64,000 nt of DNA from F1-60-MAGs149 sp037133755 (GCA_037133755.1 JBAXNN010000002.1:1-64000); one strand, 5' to 3'; positions 40,834 through 49,743 are shown, counted from the first letter of the stretch. Translations and numbers: made by a program. The notes: a model not told the origin generated them from the sequence alone.

Positions 40834-41822
40834 CGCGCCGACGGTTCATCGTGCTCCTGCTCGGACTGCTGAGCGTTGGCGTGCTCGCGGCCTGTGGCGG
40901 CAGCGCTCCGGCACCAGGCGAGAAGGTCGTCGTCACCATTCCCGCTGGCGCCACCGCCGGCCAGATCGCGCAGATCCTCGAAGACGCCGGCGTCGTGAGC
41001 AGCGCCAACGACTTCGTCGAGCGCATCGTCGCCGACGGCCAGGGCGAGGGCTTCAAGCCCGGCACGTACGCGCTACGCACGAACGAGGAGTACGACCGCA
41101 TCGTCTTCCAACTCAACAACGGACCAACGGCCGACGCGGCGCGCCTGACGATCCCGGAGGGGTACGCCATCTGGGACATCAAGGCCGCCGTGCGCGAGGT
41201 TGGCATCAAGCCCGCGCAGTACCAGGCGGCGCTCGACGCCCACCAACCGCCCACGGGGTTTCTCTCGGCTGGTGAACAGGCGGCAACGCTCGAGGGATTT
41301 CTCTTTCCTGCCACCTACGATGTCGCCGTGCCTGCCGACGCGAATGCCCTCGTCTCCGACCAGCTGGCGGCGTTCAGCGACAACTGGGCCTCGGTCGACA
41401 TGACCTACGCGAGTTCGAAGAACCTGACGCGCTACGACGTGCTCAAGATCGCCTCGCTGATCGAGCGCGAGGCGCAGGCACCCAACGATCGCGCCAAGAT
41501 CGCCTCGGTCATCTACAACCGACTGCACGCGGGCATGTCGCTCGGTATCGACGCATCGGTCCAGTACGGCCTCGGCTCGTGGGGCGAGCTGAGTGGTACC
41601 GACCTGCAGAGCGACTCGCCGTACAACCTGCGGCGCTTCAAGGGACTACCACCCACGCCGATCTGCAACCCCGGCGTGGCCGCCATGCAGGCGGCTGCCA
41701 ACCCGGAGAAGACCGATTACCTGTACTACTACGCCATCAAGGGTGATCCGAAGGGTCGCCACTGGTTCACCAACAGCTACGACGCCTTCCTCCAGTACCA
41801 GAAAGAGCACCCTTACTCGTGA
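40830..41822 (+). CDS. mltG: Endolytic murein transglycosylase MltG (YceG), lipoprotein-like N-terminus
   Basis: The 330-residue protein has a LysM-like N-terminal domain (VVVTIPAGATAGQIAQILED), the catalytic region IASLIEREAQAPNDRAKIAS with the essential Glu, VIYNRLHAGMSLGIDASVQY and the ending KGLPPTPICNPG. MltG cuts nascent glycan strands. The N-terminus MTRRRFIVLLLGLLSVGVLA, then ACGG contains a lipobox in place of the usual uncleaved membrane helix, so it may be lipid-anchored. Confidence 0.93.
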   Translation: MTRRRFIVLLLGLLSVGVLAACGGSAPAPGEKVVVTIPAGATAGQIAQILEDAGVVSSANDFVERIVADGQGEGFKPGTYALRTNEEYDRIVFQLNNGPTADAARLTIPEGYAIWDIKAAVREVGIKPAQYQAALDAHQPPTGFLSAGEQAATLEGFLFPATYDVAVPADANALVSDQLAAFSDNWASVDMTYASSKNLTRYDVLKIASLIEREAQAPNDRAKIASVIYNRLHAGMSLGIDASVQYGLGSWGELSGTDLQSDSPYNLRRFKGLPPTPICNPGVAAMQAAANPEKTDYLYYYAIKGDPKGRHWFTNSYDAFLQYQKEHPYS

Positions 41823-42646
41823 TCAGCGGAACCACACGACTGCTCGGCGTGATCGGCGATCCGGTCTCGCACTCGCGCTCGCCGCGGATGCAGAACGCCG
41901 CCCTCAAGCAGATGGGCCTCGACTGGACGTACGTGCCGCTGCACGTCACCGCGGATCAGCTTGAGCACGCGCTGCGCGGCCTGCATGCGCTCGGCTTCGT
42001 CGGCGCCAACGTGACGGTGCCGCACAAGGAGGCCGTCGCCCAGCTGGTTGACGAGCTGCGCCCCGTCGCGAAGGCGAGCGGATCGGTCAACACCATCACC
42101 ATCGACGCCGACGGCCGCCTGATCGGCGACTCGACCGACGGGCCGGCCATCGCTGCCGCGATCTCGTCGGAGGTGGGGGAGCGGTATCAGGGCACCGTCA
42201 CGGTCCTGGGCGCCGGCGGCTCCGCGCGTGCCGCAGCCGCAGCGCTGGCCCAAGACGGATGCACGGTGCAGATCTTCGCGCGCCGCCCCGAAGCCTCGGC
42301 CGCGCTCGCCGCCGATCTCGCCGGCACCGGCGATGTCGTCGCGGTCGCCGAGCTGCCCGATCCGGTCGGCGCCGTGATCGTCAACTGCACGCCGGTTGGT
42401 GCGCTCGTCGACCCCGAGGGCATGCCACTGCCGGCATCGCGCCTGCTCGACGTGCGCGTTGTCGTCGACCTGGCCTACCGCGCCGACGCTACGCCGACGC
42501 CGCTGATCACCGCAGCCGCCGAGGCCGGATGCGCGGTTGTCGATGGCCTCGAGATCCTCGCGCGCCAAGGTGCGCATGCGCTTGAGATCTGGACGGGCGA
42601 GACGGCACCGCTCGAAACGATGCTGGCCGCCGCACGCGGCACGTGA
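41819..42646 (+). CDS. aroE: Shikimate dehydrogenase
   Basis: The 275-residue protein has the substrate site GDPVSHSRSPRMQNAA, the catalytic Lys in NVTVPHKEAV, GSVNTI, STDGPA, the NADP loop VLGAGGSARAAAAAL and the C-terminal DGLEILARQGAHALEIWTG. It reduces 3-dehydroshikimate. The GTG start overlaps the mltG stop. The other shikimate genes (aroC, aroKB, aroQ) begin 2.9 kb later. Confidence 0.95.
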   Translation: MISGTTRLLGVIGDPVSHSRSPRMQNAALKQMGLDWTYVPLHVTADQLEHALRGLHALGFVGANVTVPHKEAVAQLVDELRPVAKASGSVNTITIDADGRLIGDSTDGPAIAAAISSEVGERYQGTVTVLGAGGSARAAAAALAQDGCTVQIFARRPEASAALAADLAGTGDVVAVAELPDPVGAVIVNCTPVGALVDPEGMPLPASRLLDVRVVVDLAYRADATPTPLITAAAEAGCAVVDGLEILARQGAHALEIWTGETAPLETMLAAARGT

Positions 42647-43275
42647 TCCTGATCGGGCTCGCCGTCGGTGCCCTGCTGGGGCTCTTGGCTGTGCCCGCTG
42701 TCGCCCGTCTGCCACGAGGTATCCCCGAACGACTCGCCCAACCGGCGTGGACGGCGCGTGCCGGACGCCCGGTCGTGTTGTGCGCGGCAGGTGCGGCAGT
42801 CGGCGCACTGCTCGGTGCGGCGGCGCCCGATACCCGCACGTTCGCGCTTGGCCTCGTGCTGCTGGCCGTCCTGCTGCCAGCCACCGCAATCGACATCGCC
42901 TGGCGCGTCGTGCCCGACACGCTGGTGCTCGTCGGCGCGCTCGGTGGTCTCGGCGTCGTCGCGCTGGCGATGCCCGACCAGCTCGTGCCGCACCTCGTGG
43001 CGGGTCTGATCGGTGGACTGGGGGCACTGCTCGTCGCGATCGCCGCCCGAGGTGGGTTCGGGCTCGGCGACGTCAAGGTGATTGCCATGACCGGGCTCGT
43101 CCTGGGTGCGGCGCTTCCGCTCGCGGTGGTTGGTGGCCTGCTGATCGCAGGCCTGGTCTCGCTGCCGATTCTGATCCTGCGGGGACGCGGTGCGACGCTG
43201 CCGCTCGTGCCGTTTCTGGCGGCTGGGGCGTTGCTGGCCTGTCTCGCGCCCGCCCGGGCCGCAATCGGGCTCTAG
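42643..43275 (+). CDS. Prepilin peptidase (A24 family, short form)
   Basis: The 210-residue membrane protein has the two aspartates of A24 peptidases: ATAIDIAWRVVPD and GGFGLGDVKVIAMTG (the GxGD motif). It has about seven hydrophobic segments and lacks the N-terminal Cys-rich methylation domain of full PilD/GspO. It would cleave type IV pilin or pseudopilin leaders in the membrane; pilin genes are not in the window. The GTG start overlaps the aroE stop. Confidence 0.88.
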   Translation: MILIGLAVGALLGLLAVPAVARLPRGIPERLAQPAWTARAGRPVVLCAAGAAVGALLGAAAPDTRTFALGLVLLAVLLPATAIDIAWRVVPDTLVLVGALGGLGVVALAMPDQLVPHLVAGLIGGLGALLVAIAARGGFGLGDVKVIAMTGLVLGAALPLAVVGGLLIAGLVSLPILILRGRGATLPLVPFLAAGALLACLAPARAAIGL

Positions 43276-43301
43276 CAGCGGGATTACGACTGTGACCAAA
43301 C

Positions 43302-43319
43302 CGTGATGTTCTGATCACG
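43302..43319. terminator. Hairpin after the prepilin peptidase gene
   Basis: CGTGAT-gttctg-ATCACG, a 6-bp stem without a T-run. The rest of 43276-43517 shows no gene I can support. Confidence 0.4.
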
Positions 43320-43505
43320 AGATGGCCATGTTTCCCGCGTACTGTTCAGACCAAGCGACGGTCCCTCCCTCTAATCCGTCGCCCGACGAGCCCAGTAGGC
43401 CGTCCGGTCTCACCGCCCAACGGCGGATCCTCCCAACCTCGAGCGTCGCGCCCCATCCGGCGCGGCGCTCAGGTGGTAGAGGAGACGGAGATCGCCGCGT
43501 GGGCA

Positions 43506-43511
43506 TACGAT
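43506..43511 (+). promoter_or_regulatory. Leaderless -10 (TACGAT) of the 97-aa gene
   Basis: TACGAT, 6 nt, then ATG 43518. Confidence 0.55.
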
Positions 43512-43517
43512 TCCCGC

Positions 43518-43811
43518 ATGGCACCGATCCGCCAAGTAGCGCCCGGAGGCGGCGTGGAGTTCGAGGTCGATCCGTCGACCGGGCATTCCGCATGGCGCGT
43601 AGCCGGCCGCCGTGCGAACGTCGCTCGCGCCCGCTCGGTCGCCGGCGACGGAGCGGTCGACCGCATCCTGCGCGACACGATCTCTCAGCTGCGCGCGCAG
43701 GCGGCCGAGGGCGGAGAGGACCGCGAGGCGCTGCGGAACTTCGCCGGTCGTCTGTGGATCACGCGGCATGGCGACGCGCCCGTCGCCGACGATCAGAACC
43801 GCCTGTTCTGA
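43518..43811 (+). CDS. Hypothetical protein (97 aa)
   Basis: MAPIRQVAPGGGVEFEVDPSTGHSAWRVAG... is a soluble protein with no cysteines and a basic middle (GRRANVARARS) before a helical DRILRDTISQLRAQAAEGG. No family recognised. The start at 43518 replaces a longer reading from 43473 because TACGAT sits exactly 6 nt upstream. It is convergent with the gene at 43813, one base apart. Confidence 0.6.
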   Translation: MAPIRQVAPGGGVEFEVDPSTGHSAWRVAGRRANVARARSVAGDGAVDRILRDTISQLRAQAAEGGEDREALRNFAGRLWITRHGDAPVADDQNRLF

Positions 43812-43812
43812 C

Positions 43813-44277
43813 CTACTGGCCGGCGAGGACGCCGATGGCCGTCTGCGCGGCGGCGAAGGCCCGGTCGAACTCGGCCGCCGGCACCGGGGTCGAGGCGGCG
43901 ACTGCCAACGCATCGACGGCGCGCACGGCGCGGAGGTAGTCGCCCGGCGCGAGCGCTTCGAAGGAGGCGTGCTGCGTGGCCAACTGCTCCTTGACGCGCA
44001 CGATGCGCTCCTGCGCGTCGGCGTACGGCGTCGGCTTGACGATCGTGCCGTCGGGCACGGCGAGGTCGTACTTGGCCTTGACGGGGGCAAGCTGGGCATT
44101 CAACGCCGTGGCGTTGAGGCGCACCTGATCGGCCAACGTCTGCAGGTCGGGTGCCGCCGAGCGGCCGACAAATACGCCGATCGCCAGGCCGACAACCAGC
44201 GCCAGAATCGCGAAGATACTCGCGCCGACGATGACGCGGCCGGTTAGCTCGTTGCCGTCGTTCTGCCAGGCGCTCAT
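43813..44277 (-). CDS. Membrane-anchored hypothetical protein (154 aa)
   Basis: A short cytoplasmic N-terminus (MSAWQNDGNELTG) leads into one transmembrane helix (VIVGASIFAILALVVGLAIG) and an extracytoplasmic helical domain (APDLQTLADQVRLNATALN ... FDRAFAAAQTAIGVLAGQ). No motif identifies a function. It lies 34 nt after the iron permease gene on the same strand and may be an accessory of iron uptake; that is positional inference only. Confidence 0.65.
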   Translation of the reverse strand: MSAWQNDGNELTGRVIVGASIFAILALVVGLAIGVFVGRSAAPDLQTLADQVRLNATALNAQLAPVKAKYDLAVPDGTIVKPTPYADAQERIVRVKEQLATQHASFEALAPGDYLRAVRAVDALAVAASTPVPAAEFDRAFAAAQTAIGVLAGQ

Positions 44278-44311
44278 GCGCGAAGCATGCCCGAGGCGCG
44301 CCGCAGGGGGA

Positions 44312-45379
44312 TCAGGCCGAGATCGCGGTCGGGATCGGCTCGGCGACCGGCGCGGCGGTCGCGGGGACCGCTGCCTGCTCGCCGCGTCCACGGGGACGAC
44401 GCACCTTCACGTACTCGGCCGCGTAGTACGAGCCGATCACGAAGGCAGCGGCGAGGAACTGCGCGCCGAGCGTCTCGACTGTCGGATAGACCTCGAACCA
44501 CGTCCCCATCCAGACCGGAATGACACCGACGAGAATCGGGTGGACCGGCAGCCAGCCGAGCTCCTGGAAGGTTGCAGCCGTGCCGCCGACCATCACGACG
44601 AGGACGAAGCCGAGCAGGATGCCGGTGATCACGAGCATCCGCTTGTACGGCAGCTTCTGCTGGAAGATGAAGAGGCACGCGCCGACGGCGAGCGTGAGGG
44701 CGAAGCCGATCGCGACACCCTCGAGGACGACCGACGCACTCGTGACGAGGCGCAGGTTCTGGAGGAAGAGAACGGTCTCGAAGCCCTCGCGGAAGACGCT
44801 GGTGAAGCCGAGCAGGATCATGCCGGTCAGGATGCCGCCGCCCGCGCCGGCCAGCATCTCCTTCTTGCGCGCGTTCTGCTGCGAGATCCAGCCGGTCCAG
44901 TAGACGTTGTGCATGAACCAGTTCATGACGACGAGCAGGACGGCGACGGCGATGAAGCCGGTGATCGCCTCGAGGCGCATGCCAAGGCCAGCGAACTGGT
45001 CGAGGATCGCGCCCATCACGAACCACGTGATGACCGAGGCGCCCAACGCCACGACCGAGCCGAGGAACACCGGACGGCGCAGGTGGCGGTTCGCGCCCAT
45101 CATGCTGGCGGTGATCGCCGCGAGGATGAGCACCGCTTCGAGGCCCTCGCGGAAGACGATCATGGAGGCGTTGAAGATGACCGTGCCGTCGCTCATCGTG
45201 CCGCGACCGGCGACGCTGGGATCAACCGGGCCGGTCTCGGCCGTGGCGATCAGGTAGACCGCAGCCGACAGCAGACCCAGTGCCAGGCCCCACAGCGCGA
45301 ACTTGCGCAGACGCCGCGACGGACGCGGTGCGATCGTGCGACCGGTGGGGCAGGACATTGGTGCGTTGGAGTCGGGCAA
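44312..45379 (-). CDS. efeU: FTR1-family high-affinity iron permease (EfeU-like)
   Basis: The 355-residue membrane protein has two REGLE-type iron-binding motifs in membrane helices (FREGLEAVLIL, 77-81; FREGFETVLFL, 197-201) and seven or so hydrophobic spans. It ends in a charged cytoplasmic tail. It takes up iron together with a peroxidase or cupredoxin-type partner (EfeO/EfeB), which is not in the window. The start is a TTG with AAGGAA upstream; ATG 45358 is the alternative. A palindromic box lies 32-77 nt upstream. Confidence 0.9.
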   Translation of the reverse strand: MPDSNAPMSCPTGRTIAPRPSRRLRKFALWGLALGLLSAAVYLIATAETGPVDPSVAGRGTMSDGTVIFNASMIVFREGLEAVLILAAITASMMGANRHLRRPVFLGSVVALGASVITWFVMGAILDQFAGLGMRLEAITGFIAVAVLLVVMNWFMHNVYWTGWISQQNARKKEMLAGAGGGILTGMILLGFTSVFREGFETVLFLQNLRLVTSASVVLEGVAIGFALTLAVGACLFIFQQKLPYKRMLVITGILLGFVLVVMVGGTAATFQELGWLPVHPILVGVIPVWMGTWFEVYPTVETLGAQFLAAAFVIGSYYAAEYVKVRRPRGRGEQAAVPATAAPVAEPIPTAISA

Positions 45380-45410
45380 AGCGATGTTCCTTGGGATCCA
45401 GAGCCACCAG

Positions 45411-45456
45411 TAGGGTGACCTAACGATCGGACGCCCGCATCTTAGGGGTACCTAAG
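45411..45456. promoter_or_regulatory. Candidate iron-regulator (DtxR/IdeR-like) operator upstream of the permease
   Basis: Two dyads lie 17 nt apart: TAGGGTGACCTAA (45411-45423) and CTTAGGGGTACCTAAG (45441-45456). The TTAGG...CCTAA half-sites match the ends of the DtxR/IdeR box (TTAGGnTnnnCnnACCTAA style), though the spacer is shorter. The position upstream of an iron permease gives the interpretation its weight. Confidence 0.5.
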
Positions 45457-45532
45457 GCGCGCCGTCAAGCACCTACTTCGCGAGCGCGAGCGGCGTGGAT
45501 GAGCGGCCCGTCGCGATACCCTGTCACGACTG

Positions 45533-46720
45533 ATGGCGCTCTCCTTCGTCACCTCCGGCCAGTCGCACGGTCCCGGCATCGTCGCGATCCTCTCGGGTCT
45601 GCCCGCGGGCCTGCTTCCGGACCGCGATCGCCTGCAGCGTGATCTGGCCCGACGCCAGGCTGGCTACGGCCGTTCGCCGCGTCAGGCGATCGAGACCGAC
45701 GAGGCCACGATCCTCGGCGGCATGCGCCATGGCCGCACGCTCGGCGGGCCGCTCAGCCTGATCGTCAAGAACCGCGATCACGAGAACTGGGGCGCCGCCC
45801 AGAGCGCCTGGCCCGTCACCGACGAGGAGCTCGCCGAGGTCCATGCGCGGCGCACGCGCGTCGTCAACGTGCCGCGCCCGGGCCACGCCGACCTGTCGGG
45901 CGTCATGAAGTACGAGCTGCCCGACGTCCGCGATGTGCTCGAGCGCGCCTCGGCTCGCGAGACCTCTGCCCGTGTGGCGGTCGGCGCGTTCTGCAAGGAC
46001 CTGCTCGACACCGTCGGTATCACCGTCCATGGCCACGTTGTGCGCGTCGGTGCCGTTGAGGCCCCGCACCGCGACGACATCACGGCGCGCGAGTTCATCG
46101 AGATGAGCGAGCGTCAGGTCGGCTGCCTCGACGCCGACACCGACGCCAAGATGGTCGAGGAGATCGAGGCCGCCAAGAAGGCGCAGGACACGCTCGGCGG
46201 CATCGTTGAGGTGCGCGCGTTCGGCTGCCCGCCCGGGCTCGGCTCCTACGCCTCCGAGGACTGGCGTCTCGACGCGCGCATCGCGGGTGCCGCGATGGGC
46301 ATCCAGGCGATGAAGGCCGTCGAGATCGGAGACGGCTGGGCCAACGCCTCGCTGCGCGGCAGTGCCGTGCACGACGAGCTCCGCTACGACGAAGGCTACA
46401 AGCGCGACTCCAACCGCGCGGGCGGGCTCGAGGGCGGCATGACCAACGGTGAGCCCGTCGTCGTGCGCATCGCCATGAAGCCCCTGCCGACGCTGATGAA
46501 GCCGCTCAAGACCGCGACGCTCGACACGCACGAGCCGGCCGAGGCGCTGGTCGAGCGCTCCGACACGACCGCGATCTATGCGGCTGCCGTGGTGGCCGAG
46601 GCCGTCATCGCCTTCGAGTTGGCGCGCGCCGCCAAAGAGAAGTTCGGCGGCGATGCGATTGGCGACTTCGTCGCGGCGCACGCGCACTACCTCAACCGGA
46701 TTCCCTGGTCGCCCGCATGA
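45533..46720 (+). CDS. aroC: Chorismate synthase
   Basis: The 395-residue protein has the signatures SGQSHGPGI, GYGRSPRQAIE, RPGHADLSGVMKY and RASARETSARVAVGA, and the C-terminal KRDSNRAGGLEGGMTNGEPV. It makes chorismate from EPSP using reduced FMN. It heads the aroC-aroKB-aroQ run. TACCCT lies 10 nt before ATG 45533, giving a leader of only a few bases. Confidence 0.96.
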   Translation: MALSFVTSGQSHGPGIVAILSGLPAGLLPDRDRLQRDLARRQAGYGRSPRQAIETDEATILGGMRHGRTLGGPLSLIVKNRDHENWGAAQSAWPVTDEELAEVHARRTRVVNVPRPGHADLSGVMKYELPDVRDVLERASARETSARVAVGAFCKDLLDTVGITVHGHVVRVGAVEAPHRDDITAREFIEMSERQVGCLDADTDAKMVEEIEAAKKAQDTLGGIVEVRAFGCPPGLGSYASEDWRLDARIAGAAMGIQAMKAVEIGDGWANASLRGSAVHDELRYDEGYKRDSNRAGGLEGGMTNGEPVVVRIAMKPLPTLMKPLKTATLDTHEPAEALVERSDTTAIYAAAVVAEAVIAFELARAAKEKFGGDAIGDFVAAHAHYLNRIPWSPA

Positions 46721-48198
46721 GCCGGCCCGACGTCCTCGTCGGGTTCATGGGTGCCGGCAAGTCCACCGTCGGCGAGTTGCTGGCGGCGCTCAAGGGCACC
46801 ACGTTCGTCGACGTCGACCGCGAGCTCGAGCGCCGCACGTCGCGCTCCATCCCCGATCTCTTCGGCGATGGCGAGGAGCAGTTCCGCGAGCTCGAGGAGC
46901 AGGTCATCACCGAGCTGATCGCGGCGGGCGAGCACGGCGTGATCGCGCCGGGCGGCGGCGCGCTGTCGCGCCCGGGCACGCGCGCGCTGGTGCGCCAACA
47001 GGCTCGCGTGCTGTTTCTCGACGCTCCGGCCGAGGTGCTGTGGCAGCGCGTCGAGGCCGACGGTGGCGCTGGCACGCGCCCGCTGGCCGTCAACTTCCAT
47101 CGTTTCGAGGACCTGCATAGCCAGCGCCAGACGCTCTACGTGACAGCCGCCGACGCGATCGTCGATGCCGCGGCCGATCCGGAGACCGTGGCGATCGCCT
47201 GCCGCGACGCGGGCGTCGTGCGCCCCGGTGCACTCGACCGCATCGCAGAGTTGGCTGACGGCCGCCGCGCCTTCGTCGTGGTCGATCTACCCGTCGCCGA
47301 CCGCATCCCGGAAGGGCTCGAGGTCTACACGCTGCCCGGAGGCGAGCAGTGCAAGACCGTCTCGCACGTCGAAGCGCTCTGGCGTGCGTTCGCCGAGGCC
47401 GAGCTCGAGCGCCGCGATCTCGTCGTCGCCATCGGCGGCGGCGCTGTCACCGACGTGACCGGCTTTGCCGCCGCGACCTTCCGCCGCGGGCTTGACTGGG
47501 TCTCGTGCCCGACGACGCTCGTCGGCCAGGTCGACGCCGGCATCGGTGGCAAGACCGGGATCGACGTCGCCGCCAAGAACGACGTGGGCAGCTTCCATCC
47601 GCCGATTGCCGTGCTGGCCGACCCGTCGCTGCTGACCACGCTGGTCGACCGCGAATGGCGTGCCGGCTTCGCCGAGGCGCTCAAGACCGGCCTGCTCGCG
47701 GGCGGGCCACTGTGGGAGCTCGTGCGCGAATGGCCCACGACGCGCGGCACCGACGACGAGCGCTGGACCCTCGTGCGTCGCTGCGCCGCGCTCAAGCACC
47801 GCGTCGTGGCCGCCGACCCGACCGAGCAGGGCGTGCGCGCCATCCTCAACCTCGGCCATACGATCGGCCATGGCGTCGAGCACGCCGCGGGTGGCCGCTA
47901 TCTGCACGGCGAGGCGATTGCGATCGGTCTTGTCGCGGCGCTGCAGCTGTCGGTCGAGCATGCTGGCCTCGACGTGGCGATTGCCGACGAGGTGATGGGC
48001 GTCCTCACGCGTCAGGGCCTGCCGACGGTGGCCGACGACGTTGCGCCCGAAGCGGTACTCGACGCGATGCGCTCCGATAAGAAGCGCGTGGCCGGCCGTA
48101 CCCGCTTCGTGCTGCTCGAGGCGCCCGGCCAGCCGGTCTGGGGCGTCGAGCTCGACGACGACGCGGTTGCCGCCGCCGTCGACGCCGCGTGCCGCTGA
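46717..48198 (+). CDS. aroKB: Fused shikimate kinase - 3-dehydroquinate synthase
   Basis: The 493-residue protein combines two shikimate enzymes. Residues 1 to about 155 are shikimate kinase (Walker A GFMGAGKST 9-17; VDVDRELERR; GGGALSR). Residues of about 165-493 are dehydroquinate synthase (LPGGEQCKT, GGGAVTDVTGFAAAT, QVDAGIGGKTGID, and zinc ligands in AEALKTG, LGHTIGHGVEH and YLHGEAI). The order kinase-then-synthase resembles the AroKB fusions known from a few bacteria such as Thermotoga. It overlaps the aroC stop (ATGA). Confidence 0.94.
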   Translation: MSRPDVLVGFMGAGKSTVGELLAALKGTTFVDVDRELERRTSRSIPDLFGDGEEQFRELEEQVITELIAAGEHGVIAPGGGALSRPGTRALVRQQARVLFLDAPAEVLWQRVEADGGAGTRPLAVNFHRFEDLHSQRQTLYVTAADAIVDAAADPETVAIACRDAGVVRPGALDRIAELADGRRAFVVVDLPVADRIPEGLEVYTLPGGEQCKTVSHVEALWRAFAEAELERRDLVVAIGGGAVTDVTGFAAATFRRGLDWVSCPTTLVGQVDAGIGGKTGIDVAAKNDVGSFHPPIAVLADPSLLTTLVDREWRAGFAEALKTGLLAGGPLWELVREWPTTRGTDDERWTLVRRCAALKHRVVAADPTEQGVRAILNLGHTIGHGVEHAAGGRYLHGEAIAIGLVAALQLSVEHAGLDVAIADEVMGVLTRQGLPTVADDVAPEAVLDAMRSDKKRVAGRTRFVLLEAPGQPVWGVELDDDAVAAAVDAACR

Positions 48199-48209
48199 GC
48201 GTCAACGCG

Positions 48210-48215
48210 TAGACT
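48210..48215 (+). promoter_or_regulatory. Leaderless -10 (TAGACT) of aroQ
   Basis: TAGACT, 6 nt, then ATG 48222; an internal start within the shikimate run. Confidence 0.55.
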
Positions 48216-48221
48216 GCGCGC

Positions 48222-48656
48222 ATGATCGCGGTCTTCAACGGCGTCAACCTCAACATGCTCGGTCAGCGCGACCCGGCGCAGTACGGCACGCTCACGCTGA
48301 GCGAGCTCGAGAGCCAGGTCTACGCGTGGGCGGGCGAGCGCAGCATGACGGCGCGCTGCTTCCAGACGAACCACGAGGGCGTGCTGATCGACCACATCCA
48401 TGAGTGCCGCGGCTGGGCCAACGGGTTGATCATCAACCCCGGCGCGTGGACGCACTACTCGTACGCGATCCGCGACGCGCTTGAGATCTTCACCGCGCCG
48501 AAGGTCGAAGTGCACCTATCCGACATCATGCAGCGCGAGGAGTGGCGGCGGCATTCGGTGATCGCAGACGTGATGGACCACCGCATCAGCGGCAAGGGAC
48601 CCGACGGGTACCGCGAGGCGCTGGACTGGCTGCACGAGGCCATCGCCAATGTCTGA
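48222..48656 (+). CDS. aroQ: 3-Dehydroquinate dehydratase, type II
   Basis: The 144-residue protein has the type II motifs: VNLNMLGQRDP, the catalytic Tyr in AQYGTLTL, INPGAWTHYSYAIRDAL and VHLSDIMQREEWRRHSV. It dehydrates 3-dehydroquinate as a dodecamer. It overlaps pepP by 8 nt. Together with aroE, aroC and aroKB it supplies four further shikimate-pathway activities. Confidence 0.94.
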   Translation: MIAVFNGVNLNMLGQRDPAQYGTLTLSELESQVYAWAGERSMTARCFQTNHEGVLIDHIHECRGWANGLIINPGAWTHYSYAIRDALEIFTAPKVEVHLSDIMQREEWRRHSVIADVMDHRISGKGPDGYREALDWLHEAIANV

Positions 48657-49743
48657 GCAGCGCGCCCGCATCGACCGCGCGATCGCCGCGCTCGGCGGCG
48701 CTGGCGTCGACGCGCTGATGGTCACCAACCTCGTCAACGTGCGGTACCTGACGGGCTACACCGGTTCCAACGGCGTCGTCGTCCTGTCGAAGGATCGCGC
48801 CGTGTTCATCACCGACTTCCGCTACGCCGACGGCGTGGAGCACCTGCGGGCGCTGCTCGACGTCGTCGTGCTCGAGCGCGACATTGCCGGCCTCACCGTT
48901 GAGGGCCTTGGCGAGTACGCGCCGGGCTGCGCGCGCGTCGGCTTCGAGGGCGCGCTGCCGTACGCCCTGGCAGAGCGCCTGCGCGGCATGACGCCGAGTG
49001 GGGTGGAGCTCGTGCTCGCCGACGGGATCATCGAGGAGCTGCGGATCGTCAAGAGCGACACCGAGATCGCGGCCTCGCGCCACGCCGCCGACATCCTCGA
49101 GGTCGTCTACACCGACATCGCCAACGGCACCCTCGTGGGGCGCACGGAGGCCGACGTGGCGTGGCAGATCGAGCGCACGATCCGCGAGGCGGGCTTCCCG
49201 GCGCTGTCCTTCGAATCGATCGTCGCGGCGGGCGCCAACGGTGCACGACCGCACTGCGAGCCTGGCCCGACGGTGATCCAGCGCGGCGACCTCGTGACGG
49301 TCGACATCGGCGCGCGCGGCGAGAGCGGCTACTGCTCGGATTGCACCCGCACCTTCGCGGCCGGTGGCGCGCCAGTTGCCGAGGCGGCAGCCGACTACCA
49401 ACTCGTGCTCGACGCCCAGCTCGCCGGCCTCGGCTCAGTGCGCCCCGGCGCGATCGGCGGGGCCTGCGACGCGACCGCCCGCGAGGTCATTGCCGATGGC
49501 GGCTGTGGCGAGCTGTTCGGCCACGGCCTCGGCCACGGCACCGGCCTCGACATCCACGAGGCGCCCACGCTGCGCAAGGGCTCCGAGGACATCCTCGCCC
49601 CGGGCATGATCGTCACCGTCGAGCCCGGCATCTACCGCCCCGGCAAGTGGGGCATCCGGATCGAGGACCAGGTCGTCGTGACCGAGTCCGGCCACGAGAT
49701 CCTGACCGGGTTCACCAAGGACCTGGTCGAGACCGCCGGGTAG
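48649..49743 (+). CDS. pepP: Xaa-Pro aminopeptidase (M24 family)
   Basis: The 364-residue protein has a creatinase-like N-terminal domain (NLVNVRYLTGYTGSNG) and a pita-bread catalytic domain. The five metal ligands appear as VDIGARGESGYCSDCTRTF (two Asp), FGHGLGHGTGLDIHE (His), VTVEPGIY (Glu) and IRIEDQVVV (Glu). It removes N-terminal residues ahead of proline. Its place just before efp is common in Gram-positive bacteria. Confidence 0.93.
   Translation: MSEQRARIDRAIAALGGAGVDALMVTNLVNVRYLTGYTGSNGVVVLSKDRAVFITDFRYADGVEHLRALLDVVVLERDIAGLTVEGLGEYAPGCARVGFEGALPYALAERLRGMTPSGVELVLADGIIEELRIVKSDTEIAASRHAADILEVVYTDIANGTLVGRTEADVAWQIERTIREAGFPALSFESIVAAGANGARPHCEPGPTVIQRGDLVTVDIGARGESGYCSDCTRTFAAGGAPVAEAAADYQLVLDAQLAGLGSVRPGAIGGACDATAREVIADGGCGELFGHGLGHGTGLDIHEAPTLRKGSEDILAPGMIVTVEPGIYRPGKWGIRIEDQVVVTESGHEILTGFTKDLVETAG

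Noticed and set aside
43276..43517. Riboswitch (c-di-GMP type) in the gap after the prepilin peptidase
   Set aside because: I looked on both strands for the GGxAAACC/GxCxCAAAGC core and its receptor loop and did not find them; only one short hairpin is clear.
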